From assembly GCA_937925605.1 (NCBI GenBank), contig CALALV010000038.1, positions 1 through 64,000 of the forward strand: DNA of 64,000 bases, read 5' to 3'. Both the position numbers and the translations under genes were made by a program. Position 1 is the first letter of the stretch; every line of letters starts with the position of its first letter. Shown here one piece after another: positions 54,386 to 62,682 of this stretch. The DNA comes from an uncultured Woeseia sp. (GTDB taxonomy: Bacteria > Pseudomonadota > Gammaproteobacteria > Steroidobacterales > Woeseiaceae). The notes below the pieces were generated by a model, which was not told the DNA's origin, searched no databases, and saw nothing but the letters and a program-made list of their open reading frames with translations.

Positions 54386-55960
54386 ATGAAACGGACACTG
54401 CCGAGGATGAGCCGGCTGCCAGCGCTGTCCTTGCTTTGCTGCGGCCTGGCGAGCGCCGCGCCCGACGCGGCCGCGATAGACGCGCTGGCCGAAAGGGCGT
54501 TGCAGGCCTTCGACGTACCCGGCATGGTCGTGTCGATCGTCGTGGACGATGCAGCGGTTCACGCCGCCGGCTACGGCATTGCCGAGATCGGCGGCACGCA
54601 GGCCGTCGACGAGCACAGCCTGTTTCGTATCGGCTCGGTATCCAAGGCATTTACGGCCACGGCGCTCGCGCTGCTTGCTGACGAAGGCCGGCTCGACTGG
54701 GACGACCCGGTCATCGACCACCTGCCGGAATTCCGGATGCGCGATCCGTGGGTGACGCGCGAGTTCACGATCCGCGACCTGCTGACACACCGCAGCGGGC
54801 TGCCGCTCGGCGCCGGAGATCTCCTGATATTTCCGGATGGCAACGCGACGGCGGCCGACGTCGTTCGGGCGCTGCGCTATTTCGAACCGGCGAGCAGTTT
54901 CCGATCCGAGTTTGCCTACGACAACCTGCTCTACATCGTCGCCGGGGTCGTCGTCGAGCGCGTCTCCGGCCGCCCGTTTGCCGATTTTCTCGAGCAGCGA
55001 CTGCTCGCACCGCTGGGCATGAGCGACTGCGTGGCCTCGGCGGATCGCGCGGCACCCCGGGCTGTCCTCGCTACGCCGCATGTTCGAATCGACGGGGAAC
55101 TCGAAACCACCTCGACGCGAATGAGCGGGGTCGTCGCGGCGGCCGGCGGGATCGCCTGCAGCGCCCGCAGCATGACCCGCTGGATGAGCTTCATGCTGAA
55201 CGAGGGCCGCCTGCCCGGCGGTGAGCGCCTCCTGAGCGAGGCGCAGTTCCGCGAACTCGTGCGTCCGGTCACGCTGCTCGGAGTGCCCGCTTACCTTGCC
55301 GAGCACAGCGGTGCGTCGCTCAACGCCTACGCGCTGGGCTGGGGGATATCCACGTTCTACGGCGAGCCGCTCTGGTCACACGGCGGCGGCGTCTGGGGCA
55401 TGACGACTTTCCTGGCCGTGTTGCCCGAACAGCGGATCGCCGTGTTTGCCAGCGGCAACCAGCTGAGTGCCGCACCGCGTGCGCTGGTCAATGCCATCGT
55501 GCACGAGTACCTGGCGGCCGGTGCGCCGGACCCTGCCACCGACTGGCTGCAGATCATTGCCACGCTCGCCGGTGATCGCAGCGACGCCGCCGAAGCAGCC
55601 GTTGCTGCCGATTTTGCCGCCAGGAATGCGGACAGTTCTCCGTCGCTGCCCCTGGATGCCTACGTCGGCACCTACCGCGATCGCTGGTACGGCGACGTCA
55701 GTATCAGCCGGCAGGATGACGGTCGCCTGTACTTCGTATCCTCGCGGAATCCGCCGCTGTCGGGACCGCTCGAGCATTTCCAGTACGACACTTTCGTTGC
55801 CCGCTGGACGGATCGGCAGCTCATGGCCGACGCATACGTCAATTTCGTTCTCGCCGCGGACGGCAGCGTGGAGCGTATCCGCATGCAGGCGGTCTCGCCG
55901 GCGACGGATTTCTCGTTCGATTTTCACGATCTGGATCTGCGGCGGGTGGCCGAGCCCTGA
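54386..55960 (+). CDS. S12 (beta-lactamase class C-like) serine hydrolase with C-terminal domain
   Basis: 524 residues from the ATG at 54386, with CGAGGAG. Signal peptide to about residue 25. Active site Ser84-x-x-Lys87 (GSVSKAF), a Tyr-Asp-Asn in FAYDNLLY, and HGGGVWG. Residues 420-524 are a separate beta-barrel-like domain of the DUF3471 kind (GTYRDRWYGDVSIS). Unlike the first S12 gene of the arm there is no membrane tail, so it is periplasmic or secreted. It is 23 nt after the epimerase gene and closes the arm. Likely substrates are D-amino-acid peptides or amides, by context. Confidence 0.9.
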   Translation: MKRTLPRMSRLPALSLLCCGLASAAPDAAAIDALAERALQAFDVPGMVVSIVVDDAAVHAAGYGIAEIGGTQAVDEHSLFRIGSVSKAFTATALALLADEGRLDWDDPVIDHLPEFRMRDPWVTREFTIRDLLTHRSGLPLGAGDLLIFPDGNATAADVVRALRYFEPASSFRSEFAYDNLLYIVAGVVVERVSGRPFADFLEQRLLAPLGMSDCVASADRAAPRAVLATPHVRIDGELETTSTRMSGVVAAAGGIACSARSMTRWMSFMLNEGRLPGGERLLSEAQFRELVRPVTLLGVPAYLAEHSGASLNAYALGWGISTFYGEPLWSHGGGVWGMTTFLAVLPEQRIAVFASGNQLSAAPRALVNAIVHEYLAAGAPDPATDWLQIIATLAGDRSDAAEAAVAADFAARNADSSPSLPLDAYVGTYRDRWYGDVSISRQDDGRLYFVSSRNPPLSGPLEHFQYDTFVARWTDRQLMADAYVNFVLAADGSVERIRMQAVSPATDFSFDFHDLDLRRVAEP

Positions 55961-55978
55961 CGGCTGCGCGCTCCCGGA

Positions 55979-56899
55979 TTACCCGTTCGGCTCCAGCTCG
56001 CGCAGCACGGCGATGTGTTCGGGCGACAGGCCGCAGCAGCCGCCTATCGCGGCCACGCCGGCGCTTCGCCATTCGCGCGCGAAGTCGAGGAATGCTGCCG
56101 GCGGAATAATGTCGACGAATTGCCAGCTGGGCATGCGGAAGTAGCCGGAATCCGGATACGCGTACAGCGGCCCGTCGAAATCCTGCGCCAGGACGTCCAG
56201 CGCATCGGCCACGACGTCGGACGGCGTGTGCATAACGCCCGCCGCGGCGACGTTGTGTCCGTCCAGCAGAGCGGTCAGCTCGGCGAAGGGAATGTCGCGC
56301 CCCGGAGCCAAGCTCAGCACCTGGCCGTTCCTGCCGCCGCGCGCCGAGAATCCCGCCCAGACCGGCAGGCCGGTAGCGGTCGCCGCCGCCAGCGCGTGCG
56401 GAATGCGCTGCGGGTAGTACATCATCTCGAGCAGGATCAGGTCGCAGCCCTCGTCGCGCAGCAGCGTCGCCAGCTCGGCGAAGGCCGCCGCCATGTCCTC
56501 TGCCGGCGGCTCGCGCGTCAGGTCCGGGTCTGCCGTTCCGCCCTGCATCGGGCACATGTGCGACAGGGAACCGGCGACCAGCACGTCGTCGCGGCCCGAT
56601 TCGCGCCGCGCGCGCTTCGCCGCCGCGACCGCGGTGCGGTTGATTTCCCGGAAATCGTCCGCCGCGCCCGCGGCCTCGAGCATCAGCCGCGAGGAGGCGT
56701 AGGTATTTGCGGTGATGATGCGCGCACCGGCGTCGATGTAGTCGCGGTGGATCGCCGTCAGCACGTCCGCGTGGCCGAGCGCGGCACGGCCGCACCAGGC
56801 CTGCGGGTCCATCGGTACGCCACGGCGTTCCAGTTCGGTGCCGGTGCCGCCGTCCAGGATGACGAGGCCCTCGGCGAACAGGCGGTCGACGGAATTCAT
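55979..56899 (-). CDS. Homocysteine S-methyltransferase family protein with Cys-to-His change
   Basis: 306 residues from the ATG at 56899 after AGGAGC. The family barrel is clear: ILDGGTGTELERRG (14-27), ITANTYASS, and the C-terminal zinc motif GGCCG (Cys288, Cys289) followed by LSPEHI. The third zinc ligand, normally Cys in a G-(I/V)-N-C-T-x-P motif, is replaced: residues 221-226 read GVMHTP, with His224 in its place. Family members methylate homocysteine or selenohomocysteine from S-methylmethionine or betaine. A Cys2His site could still bind zinc with altered reactivity. It is convergent with the S12 gene and is not obviously part of that arm. Confidence 0.87.
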   Translation of the reverse strand: MNSVDRLFAEGLVILDGGTGTELERRGVPMDPQAWCGRAALGHADVLTAIHRDYIDAGARIITANTYASSRLMLEAAGAADDFREINRTAVAAAKRARRESGRDDVLVAGSLSHMCPMQGGTADPDLTREPPAEDMAAAFAELATLLRDEGCDLILLEMMYYPQRIPHALAAATATGLPVWAGFSARGGRNGQVLSLAPGRDIPFAELTALLDGHNVAAAGVMHTPSDVVADALDVLAQDFDGPLYAYPDSGYFRMPSWQFVDIIPPAAFLDFAREWRSAGVAAIGGCCGLSPEHIAVLRELEPNG

Positions 56900-57043
56900 G
56901 CGCGGGCTCCTGGCCAGTGACCGGGCCAGCATAGCGCAGCCGGCGAGCCGGCTCACCGGCCGGGCCTGCGGCATGTTCGTATGGCAAGTGCCTCGCGGCG
57001 ATTGCCCAATAGCCGTGTCGGCCCCGGAAAAAACGCAGCTGCA

Positions 57044-57910
57044 ATGCTCACGTTCCTCGTCGTCTTCCTTGCCCTCGTCCTCGGCCTGGCAGTCGTGGCT
57101 GCCGTGCGCCGCCGCGCGGACCTGGCTGCCGAGAGGTCGGCCTGGCGGCAGCTGGCGGCCGGCGACAGTGCCCCCGGTGCCCGCTTCGATCAAGCCATGG
57201 TCCGGCACCTGCCGGTCGCTGCCAGGCGTTATTTTCGCTACGCGATCGCGGACGGCACGCCGCTCAGGACCGTCGCCGCGATCACGATGCGCGGCGAACT
57301 CGCGCTCGGCACGCGCGAGGCGCCGAATTACCGCCCGATGCGGGCAGAGCAGCTGCTGGCCGCGCCACGCGGTTTCGTCTGGCGCGTCCGCCTCGACGGG
57401 CGGCCGCGCATCGACGGTTCCGACGCGGCGTTCGACGGCAGTAGCTGGAGCCGGTTCTGGCTGGCCGGGCTGATCCCGGTCGGCCGGGCCGGCGGCACGC
57501 CCGACCATGCGCGCTCGGCCTTCGGCCGCTACGTCGCCGAAGCTGTTTTCTGGACCCCGGCCGCGCTGTTGCCGGCGAACCACGTCGCCTGGGAAGGCAT
57601 CGACGAGGAAACGGCGCGGGTGACCGTCCGCTTCATGGACTTCGAGCAGTCGGTGACGCTCAGCGTCGAGCCGGACGGCCGGCTGCGGCAGGTCGAGTTC
57701 CCGCGCTGGTCGGACGCGAATCCGCAAAAGCGCTTCCGCCTGCAGCCATTCGGGGGCACGCTGTCGGCCTACCGGGAATTCGCGGGCTACCGTCTGCCCA
57801 CCCGCGTCGACGCGGGAAATTTCTTCGGCACCGACGACTACTTTTCGTTTTTCCGGGCAACGGTCACGACGGTGCGCTGGCCCGGCTGCGACGACGCCAA
57901 CGAGGATTAG
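57044..57910 (+). CDS. DUF6544-like membrane-anchored protein
   Basis: 288 residues from the ATG at 57044. One N-terminal transmembrane helix (about 3-22), then a soluble domain with ARRYFRYAIADG, AITMRGE and the NPQKRFRLQPFGG...YREFAGYRLPT region that I associate with DUF6544/DUF6920, a lipoprotein-localisation-like (LolA-type) beta fold. Function unknown; a lipid- or hydrophobe-binding role is only a guess. Downstream, an FAA-family gene starts 53 nt later in the same direction. Confidence 0.72.
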   Translation: MLTFLVVFLALVLGLAVVAAVRRRADLAAERSAWRQLAAGDSAPGARFDQAMVRHLPVAARRYFRYAIADGTPLRTVAAITMRGELALGTREAPNYRPMRAEQLLAAPRGFVWRVRLDGRPRIDGSDAAFDGSSWSRFWLAGLIPVGRAGGTPDHARSAFGRYVAEAVFWTPAALLPANHVAWEGIDEETARVTVRFMDFEQSVTLSVEPDGRLRQVEFPRWSDANPQKRFRLQPFGGTLSAYREFAGYRLPTRVDAGNFFGTDDYFSFFRATVTTVRWPGCDDANED

Positions 57911-57963
57911 ACGAATACGGCTGGCGCGGCTATCGTCCTTGCTCGAGTCAGCAGGAGACCGAC

Positions 57964-58668
57964 GTGCCCGAACTTTTCCTCTTCGATCCCGGGCCCGTGC
58001 CCTCGGTCGCCATCGAGGGTCGGCGCGAGCGCTACCCGGTGCGGCGAATTTTTTGTGTCGGCCGCAACTACCTCGCGCACGCCGCGGAGATGGGCGCGCG
58101 TGTCGACAAGGCGACCCAGCAACCTTTCTATTTCACGAAGTCGCCCGCCCACGTCGTGGAGAGCGGCGCGACGGTCCCCTACGCGCCGGGCACCGCGAAC
58201 CTGCATCACGAGATCGAGCTGGTGGTCGCGCTCGGCGAGACCGGCTTCGAGGTCGCCGCGGACGATGCGGAGCAGCTGGTCTACGGCTTCGCCGTCGGCC
58301 TCGACATGACGCGCCGCGACCTGCAGTTCGCGGCGCGCGAGGCGAACAAGCCCTGGGACATCGCGAAGGACTTCGAGGACGCCGCCGTGCTCTCGCCGAT
58401 CGTGCCGCGAGAGCGTTGCGGACCGATCGAGCGCGGCCGGATCGAGCTCGCTGTGAATGACGAGAAACGGCAGTCCGCGGACGTGTCACAGTTGATCTGG
58501 AACGTGCGCGAGATCCTCGCGCACCTGTCGCGCTACTACCGCCTCGGCCCGGGCGACCTCGTGTTCACCGGCACGCCGAAGGGCGTCGGCCCGGTCGTGG
58601 CCGGCGACCGGCTCCGTGGACGCATCGACGGCGTTGGCGAGATTGCGCTCGATATCGGCCGCGGCTGA
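57964..58668 (+). CDS. Fumarylacetoacetate hydrolase-family protein
   Basis: 234 residues from a GTG at 57964, after AGGAGA. It contains the family's metal site, Glu83 and Glu85 in NLHHEIELVVALG and Asp114 in GLDMTRRDLQ, plus the FCVGRNYLAHAAE start and FTGTPKGVGPV near the end. The short length fits the acylpyruvate hydrolase / oxaloacetate tautomerase or decarboxylase group (FAHD1-like) more than true fumarylacetoacetase. Cytoplasmic. No aromatic-degradation genes are near, so the substrate is open. Confidence 0.92.
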   Translation: MPELFLFDPGPVPSVAIEGRRERYPVRRIFCVGRNYLAHAAEMGARVDKATQQPFYFTKSPAHVVESGATVPYAPGTANLHHEIELVVALGETGFEVAADDAEQLVYGFAVGLDMTRRDLQFAAREANKPWDIAKDFEDAAVLSPIVPRERCGPIERGRIELAVNDEKRQSADVSQLIWNVREILAHLSRYYRLGPGDLVFTGTPKGVGPVVAGDRLRGRIDGVGEIALDIGRG

Positions 58669-58684
58669 GCCCCGGGCCGGCAAG

Positions 58685-58754
58685 GGCGTTGCCCGGCGCG
58701 CAGCGACAATGCCGGCCCGGTCATGGACCGGGCGTTACGGGCCCGGCGCAACGC
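58685..58754. repeat. Nested hairpins between FAA-family and SNF transporter genes
   Basis: An 8-bp perfect stem GCCCGGTC/GACCGGGC with a 3-nt loop (58715-58733) is enclosed by an outer 7-bp inverted repeat (GCGTTGC 58685-58691 with GCAACGC 58748-58754). No T-run follows. It could weaken transcription out of the FAA gene. Confidence 0.4.
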
Positions 58755-58842
58755 GGTCTGTTAAAGTCCCGCTGCCCGGCGATCGACGCTCGCCGGCGGG
58801 CCGGCGCAGCGGCGTCGGCCGTGCACAGACGGGGGAAATCGC

Positions 58843-60192
58843 ATGGGTGCCGCACGCGGTGAATTCAGCTCCAGGCTCGGCTTCGTGCTGGCGGCCGCCG
58901 GCTCGGCGGTCGGCCTCGGCAACATCTGGGGCTTTCCGACGCAGGCAGCCAGCAACGGCGGCGCGGCGTTCCTGGTCGTCTACCTGTTGCTCGCGTTCTG
59001 CCTCGCGTTCCCGGCGCTGATGGCCGAACTCGTCATCGGCCGGCACGCGAAGGCCAATGCCGTGACGGCGCTGTCGGGCATCGCGAACGGGCCGCTGACG
59101 CGGCGGCTCGGCGCGGGCACGGGTTTCCTCGGTATCCTGACCGCCAGCCTGATCCTGAGCTTCTACGCGATCGTCGCCGGCTGGATGATCGCGTACGCGC
59201 TCGCGGCGCTCGCGGACATCGCGGGCGCGGCCCGCGCGTCGCTGTGGCTGACCGGTTTCTCGGTCGAGCGCAACCTCGCGTTCACCGGCCTGTTCATGGT
59301 GCTGACGATCGCAATCATCTGCGGCGGCGTGCGCGACGGCATCGAGAAGTGGTGTACCCGGCTGATGCCGGCATTGCTGGTCATGCTGTTGTTGCTGATC
59401 GTCTACGTGCTCACGCTCGACGGCGCCGCCGACGGCGTGCGCGCCTACCTCGTGCCCGATTTCTCCCGCGTGACCGATCCGGCGCTGGTCCTGAGCGCGA
59501 TGGGGCAGGCGTTCTTCTCGATGTCGCTCGGCGTCGGGACCATGCTGATCTACGGCTCTTACGTCAGCGACCGCGAAAACCTCGTCGCCCTCGGGCGCTC
59601 GGTCACGCTCTTCGACATCGGCATCGCCGTCATGGCTGGAATGCTGATCATCCCGGCGATGTTCGTCGCGCAGGCGAACGGCGTCGCGATCTACGACGAG
59701 GCCGGCGCACTGATCGCCGAAGACACGCTGATCTTCACGGTGCTGCCGGACCTGTTCGACTCGATGGGCGGGCCGGGCCTCGTCGTGGCGCTCGTGTTCT
59801 TCGTGTTGATGTCGGTCGCCGCGCTGACCTCGTCGATCTCGATGCTCGAGGTCCCGGTGGCCTACGCGGTGGAGAACCACGGCGCCGGCCGCCGCCGGGC
59901 AACCTTCCTGATCGGCGGCACGATCGCGCTGGTCAGCGTCGTGCTGATCTTCAATTTCGGCACGCTGTTCGGCCTGGCAGTGGCCATAGCTACGCGCTAC
60001 AGCCAGCCGCTGCTGGGCCTGCTGATGTGCGTGTTCGCGGGCTGGATCTGGCACCGCAACAGCCTGCTCGGGGAAATCCGCAAGGGCCACCCGGACGGGG
60101 AGGGCGGGCTGTTCTGGCGGATCTGGCCGGGCTACGTCCGCTTCGTCTGCCCGGCGGCGATCCTGGCCATATTCGTCCAGCAACTCCGCTAG
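58843..60192 (+). CDS. Sodium-dependent SNF/NSS-family transporter
   Basis: 449 residues, about eleven transmembrane helices, start ATG at 58843 after GGGGGAAA. The first helix contains GSAVGLGNIWGFP (residues 20-32), the unwound sodium and substrate site shared with LeuT and TnaT. Bacterial members import amino acids with sodium. The window gives no direct clue to the substrate. It is followed by 142 nt and then the PHA-linked operon; a short 6-bp hairpin after the stop (60199-60213) lacks a T-run. Confidence 0.93.
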   Translation: MGAARGEFSSRLGFVLAAAGSAVGLGNIWGFPTQAASNGGAAFLVVYLLLAFCLAFPALMAELVIGRHAKANAVTALSGIANGPLTRRLGAGTGFLGILTASLILSFYAIVAGWMIAYALAALADIAGAARASLWLTGFSVERNLAFTGLFMVLTIAIICGGVRDGIEKWCTRLMPALLVMLLLLIVYVLTLDGAADGVRAYLVPDFSRVTDPALVLSAMGQAFFSMSLGVGTMLIYGSYVSDRENLVALGRSVTLFDIGIAVMAGMLIIPAMFVAQANGVAIYDEAGALIAEDTLIFTVLPDLFDSMGGPGLVVALVFFVLMSVAALTSSISMLEVPVAYAVENHGAGRRRATFLIGGTIALVSVVLIFNFGTLFGLAVAIATRYSQPLLGLLMCVFAGWIWHRNSLLGEIRKGHPDGEGGLFWRIWPGYVRFVCPAAILAIFVQQLR

Positions 60193-60334
60193 CAAGCCGC
60201 CCGGCTGCCGGGCCGCGGGCGGCGGGCGGACACGTCGCGACCCCAAAAGCGGGCATGGCCGCCTCGCGGATTGCGTATTTGGTGTTCCTCTACTACACCT
60301 AGACCATGGGTATCGGCCCGGCTGGAGGCCTGCT

Positions 60335-60715
60335 ATGGGCGGCAAACTCTCTCCCAACATCGACCTGGACATCGACGGCGGCCTGGATCTCGACGTCTCG
60401 CTGCCCACCAGCTACACGATTAGCATCGGCGCGATACCGCCGATCGACCTGAACGTCCGGCCGCTCGACATGACGATACGGCCGCTGGACCTCTCACTGC
60501 GGATGAAGGAAATCCCCTCCATCCGCGCGCACTTCCCGCTCGACTACCAGGTCGGCTTCACGCTGCTCGGGCTGCAGGTGGCCTGCGTCAGGCTGTGCGG
60601 CCACGGGCAGGCAATAACCGAACCCTACGAACCGTACCCCTGCGAGCCGCAACCGCTCTCGAAGATGCCGGATCGCGAGCAGCTCGTCGATCCGCGCGGC
60701 GTCAGGAAGGGCTGA
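60335..60715 (+). CDS. Small alternating Asp/Leu-pattern protein, first gene of PHA-linked operon
   Basis: 126 residues, start ATG after GGAGGC. I do not recognise it. Residues 6-60 show a striking alternation of polar and aliphatic residues (NIDLDIDGGLDLDVSLP, then IDLNVRPLDMTIRPLDLSLR), which would give amphipathic beta strands with one hydrophobic face. A short PLD-x-x-(I/L)-R unit is repeated. The C-terminal half has two Cys and a Pro/Tyr-rich segment. No signal peptide. Five nt separate it from the next gene, so it is cotranscribed with three other unknown proteins and a PHA synthase; a granule-surface role is inferred from context only. Confidence 0.7.
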   Translation: MGGKLSPNIDLDIDGGLDLDVSLPTSYTISIGAIPPIDLNVRPLDMTIRPLDLSLRMKEIPSIRAHFPLDYQVGFTLLGLQVACVRLCGHGQAITEPYEPYPCEPQPLSKMPDREQLVDPRGVRKG

Positions 60716-60720
60716 CGGCA

Positions 60721-61425
60721 ATGCCGAAAGCGACGACCGAATCCGGAGCGCTGGTGTTCCGCGGCCCGCCACGGAGGCTGCGGCTCGAAACTGAACTTCC
60801 CGAATTCCGCGACGCGCATTTCGAACCCGACGCCGAACTGAGCGCAGTGCTGTCCCGCGCCAGCCCATTCCATGCGCGTACGGACGGCGAGGGCAGGCTG
60901 CGCGGCGCGCGCGCGCGTTTCGATCGCAGCACGCCGCCGGGCGAGTACCATGCGCGGCTGGTTTCCGCGGACGCCGAGCTGCCCGTGGTCGTTCACGTCG
61001 AGGCGCATCCCCGCCTGCGTATTTCGCCGGCGGTGCTCGTATTCAGCGCAGCGGAAGGGAGCAAGCCGCGTGCCACGGTGATACTGACGAACAAGGGCAA
61101 CGTGCCGCTCGATATCCCGGCGGCGACGACAGTGAGCCTGTGCCGGGACGACGGCCTGGACGACGCATTGACCAGCGCATTGCTCACGGATTCCGACGAG
61201 TTCGAGGAGCTGTTCAGGCACTTCGTCGAACGCCTGAGGGCGCTGCATGGCGGCTTGCTGCCGTTGCGCTTCCTGAGCGGCAGCGGGCTGCTTGCGGCCG
61301 GCCGGAGCGTGGCGGCGGTCGTCGAAGCGGAGTTTTCCCCGCGACTGGCTGCCGGCCACGGCTACCACGGCGGCATCGTGATCCACGGAAGCCGGCTGCA
61401 GGTTGCCGTAACAGTTACCGCCTGA
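60721..61425 (+). CDS. Unknown protein with Ig-like beta-sandwich domains (PHA-linked operon)
   Basis: 234 residues from the ATG at 60721, after AGGAAGGG. No signal peptide or membrane helix. Residues 10-97 and 98-234 each look like a beta-sandwich: the first closes with TPPGEYHARLVSADAELPV, the second opens with RISPAVLVFSA and contains ATVILTNKGNVPLDI, the type of segment found in Ig-like and NPCBM-associated-type domains. A helical insert with acidic residues lies at about 148-175. I do not know a named family. Cytoplasmic Ig-like proteins are uncommon; in this operon they would suit binding to a hydrophobic granule surface or to each other. Confidence 0.72.
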   Translation: MPKATTESGALVFRGPPRRLRLETELPEFRDAHFEPDAELSAVLSRASPFHARTDGEGRLRGARARFDRSTPPGEYHARLVSADAELPVVVHVEAHPRLRISPAVLVFSAAEGSKPRATVILTNKGNVPLDIPAATTVSLCRDDGLDDALTSALLTDSDEFEELFRHFVERLRALHGGLLPLRFLSGSGLLAAGRSVAAVVEAEFSPRLAAGHGYHGGIVIHGSRLQVAVTVTA

Positions 61426-61437
61426 CGGAGATGCGCG

Positions 61438-62088
61438 ATGACCAGATGCAGTAAATCGATGGACCTTGGCCCGGTCGACGAAGCGCTCGGATCGCTGGTC
61501 CAGGCGCAGCTCGAGTTTGGTCGGGCGGCGCTGCGCCTGCTCAGCGACGGCGCGAGCGCGGCAATGACAGGATTGCGCAATACCGACCTGCCGCTCCCCG
61601 GCAGTTGCTGCGATATGCCGGAGCCCTGCTGGATGCCGCTCGACCTGGGCGAGATCTGTTGCGACCTGTGCCCGGGCGACACGGGGGAAATCTGTTTCGT
61701 CGTCGGTAACGAAGACTTCCGGCCGCACGAGTACGCCGTCGTCGCCGCGGGCGATGCGGCCGCCGGCGTACAGGTATCGGCACCGACGTTCACGCTCGGC
61801 GCCAAGGAACGCAGGGTCGTTTCGGTGAGGTTTCGAATGCCGCAGCGCCGGCCGGACCGGGATGACAGCTGCTGCGAGTGTAACGACCACGAGGTGGTCG
61901 TCTGGGTGCTGGGTTGCCGGAATCACTACCTGCGCTGGTATCTCAACCACCTCGAGGAAGGGCGCAAATCCGCCTGTTGCCACGAAGTGGTCGTTAACGA
62001 CGAGCCGGACTACGTCCTGCACTGGTACGACCATTTCCACGTCTACCGACCGTGCATCGGCCCGCGCACGATCCCGGTCAAGCGTTGA
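61438..62088 (+). CDS. Cys-rich Ig-like protein with phasin-like helix (PHA-linked operon)
   Basis: 216 residues, no signal peptide. Residues 12-45 form an amphipathic helix (VDEALGSLVQAQLEFGRAA) resembling phasin helices that coat polyhydroxyalkanoate granules. Residues 55-160 are beta-rich and Ig-like, with ICFVVGNEDFRPHEYAVV and the typical close RRVVSVRF. There are about fifteen Cys, several in pairs (CC, CxxC, CCxC), which suggests zinc binding more than disulfides in a cytoplasmic protein. The C-terminal part is His/Tyr/Trp-rich. Unrecognised family. Starts 12 nt after the preceding gene with a GGAG site, and is followed 11 nt later by the next. Confidence 0.72.
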   Translation: MTRCSKSMDLGPVDEALGSLVQAQLEFGRAALRLLSDGASAAMTGLRNTDLPLPGSCCDMPEPCWMPLDLGEICCDLCPGDTGEICFVVGNEDFRPHEYAVVAAGDAAAGVQVSAPTFTLGAKERRVVSVRFRMPQRRPDRDDSCCECNDHEVVVWVLGCRNHYLRWYLNHLEEGRKSACCHEVVVNDEPDYVLHWYDHFHVYRPCIGPRTIPVKR

Positions 62089-62099
62089 CGGAGACGGTG

Positions 62100-62639
62100 A
62101 TGGCAGAAAAGAATCGCCTGTCCGACATGGCCCGTGGCGCGACCGAGGTCAACCTGCGTTTCACGGCATCGCTCCTGAACCTGTCACGCGACTATCTGAG
62201 GACCATGCGCGACACCCTGATGGAAAAGGCGGCTCCGGAGGATGCGGACGACGGCAGCGAGCCGCAGCCGGTCGGCGACGTTCCCATGCTCATCGCCGGG
62301 CGCCGCGGCGAGACCGGCAACGCGGCCTTTACCGTCAGCAATGCTTCGAAGCGCGACGGCGCCGTCACGCTGGAGTGCCGGGGTGAGTTTGGCGGCGCGA
62401 AGGTCGAGACGGATCCGCAGAAACTCGAGATGAAAAGCGGTGAAGTCGCGACGGTTCGGGTACTCGCGGGTTTCGACGCGTCGCTGCCGCTCGGCGAGGA
62501 CGTTGCCGGCAGCGTCGTGATTCCCGAACTCGACCGTACCGTCGCACGGTTCGTCCTGCGCAGGCTCCCGGACCGTCCCGCCAGCCGCAAGAAGCGCGGC
62601 ACGAAGAAGAAAGTTTCGCGCAGGAAGAAAGCCGGCTAA
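62100..62639 (+). CDS. Ig-like protein with phasin-like helix and Lys/Arg tail (PHA-linked operon)
   Basis: 179 residues from the ATG at 62100 after GGAG; the ATG is closer to the site than upstream in-frame codons. An N-terminal amphipathic helix (about 12-42, NLRFTASLLNLSRDYLRTM) is followed by an Ig-like domain (about 60-155) with TGNAAFTVSNASKRDGAV and GEVATVRVLAGFD. The last ~17 residues are a Lys/Arg-rich tail (KKRGTKKKVSRRKK), like the DNA-binding tails of PhaM and histone-like granule proteins that tie PHA granules to the nucleoid. No known family. It directly precedes the PHA synthase. Confidence 0.75.
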   Translation: MAEKNRLSDMARGATEVNLRFTASLLNLSRDYLRTMRDTLMEKAAPEDADDGSEPQPVGDVPMLIAGRRGETGNAAFTVSNASKRDGAVTLECRGEFGGAKVETDPQKLEMKSGEVATVRVLAGFDASLPLGEDVAGSVVIPELDRTVARFVLRRLPDRPASRKKRGTKKKVSRRKKAG

Positions 62640-62682
62640 CGGTCGCAGCGACCCAGGCAGGTGGCTCGACGGGTTCGTCAGC

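Noticed and set aside
58685..58754. Classical terminator for the FAA-family gene
   Set aside because: Stems are good but no T-run follows on either strand, so I list it only as a repeat structure.
60271..60299. Promoter TTGCGT-N17-TACACC before the PHA-linked operon
   Set aside because: The -35 match is fair but the -10 is weak; not enough to list as a feature, though the AT-rich patch just upstream of the operon is suggestive.
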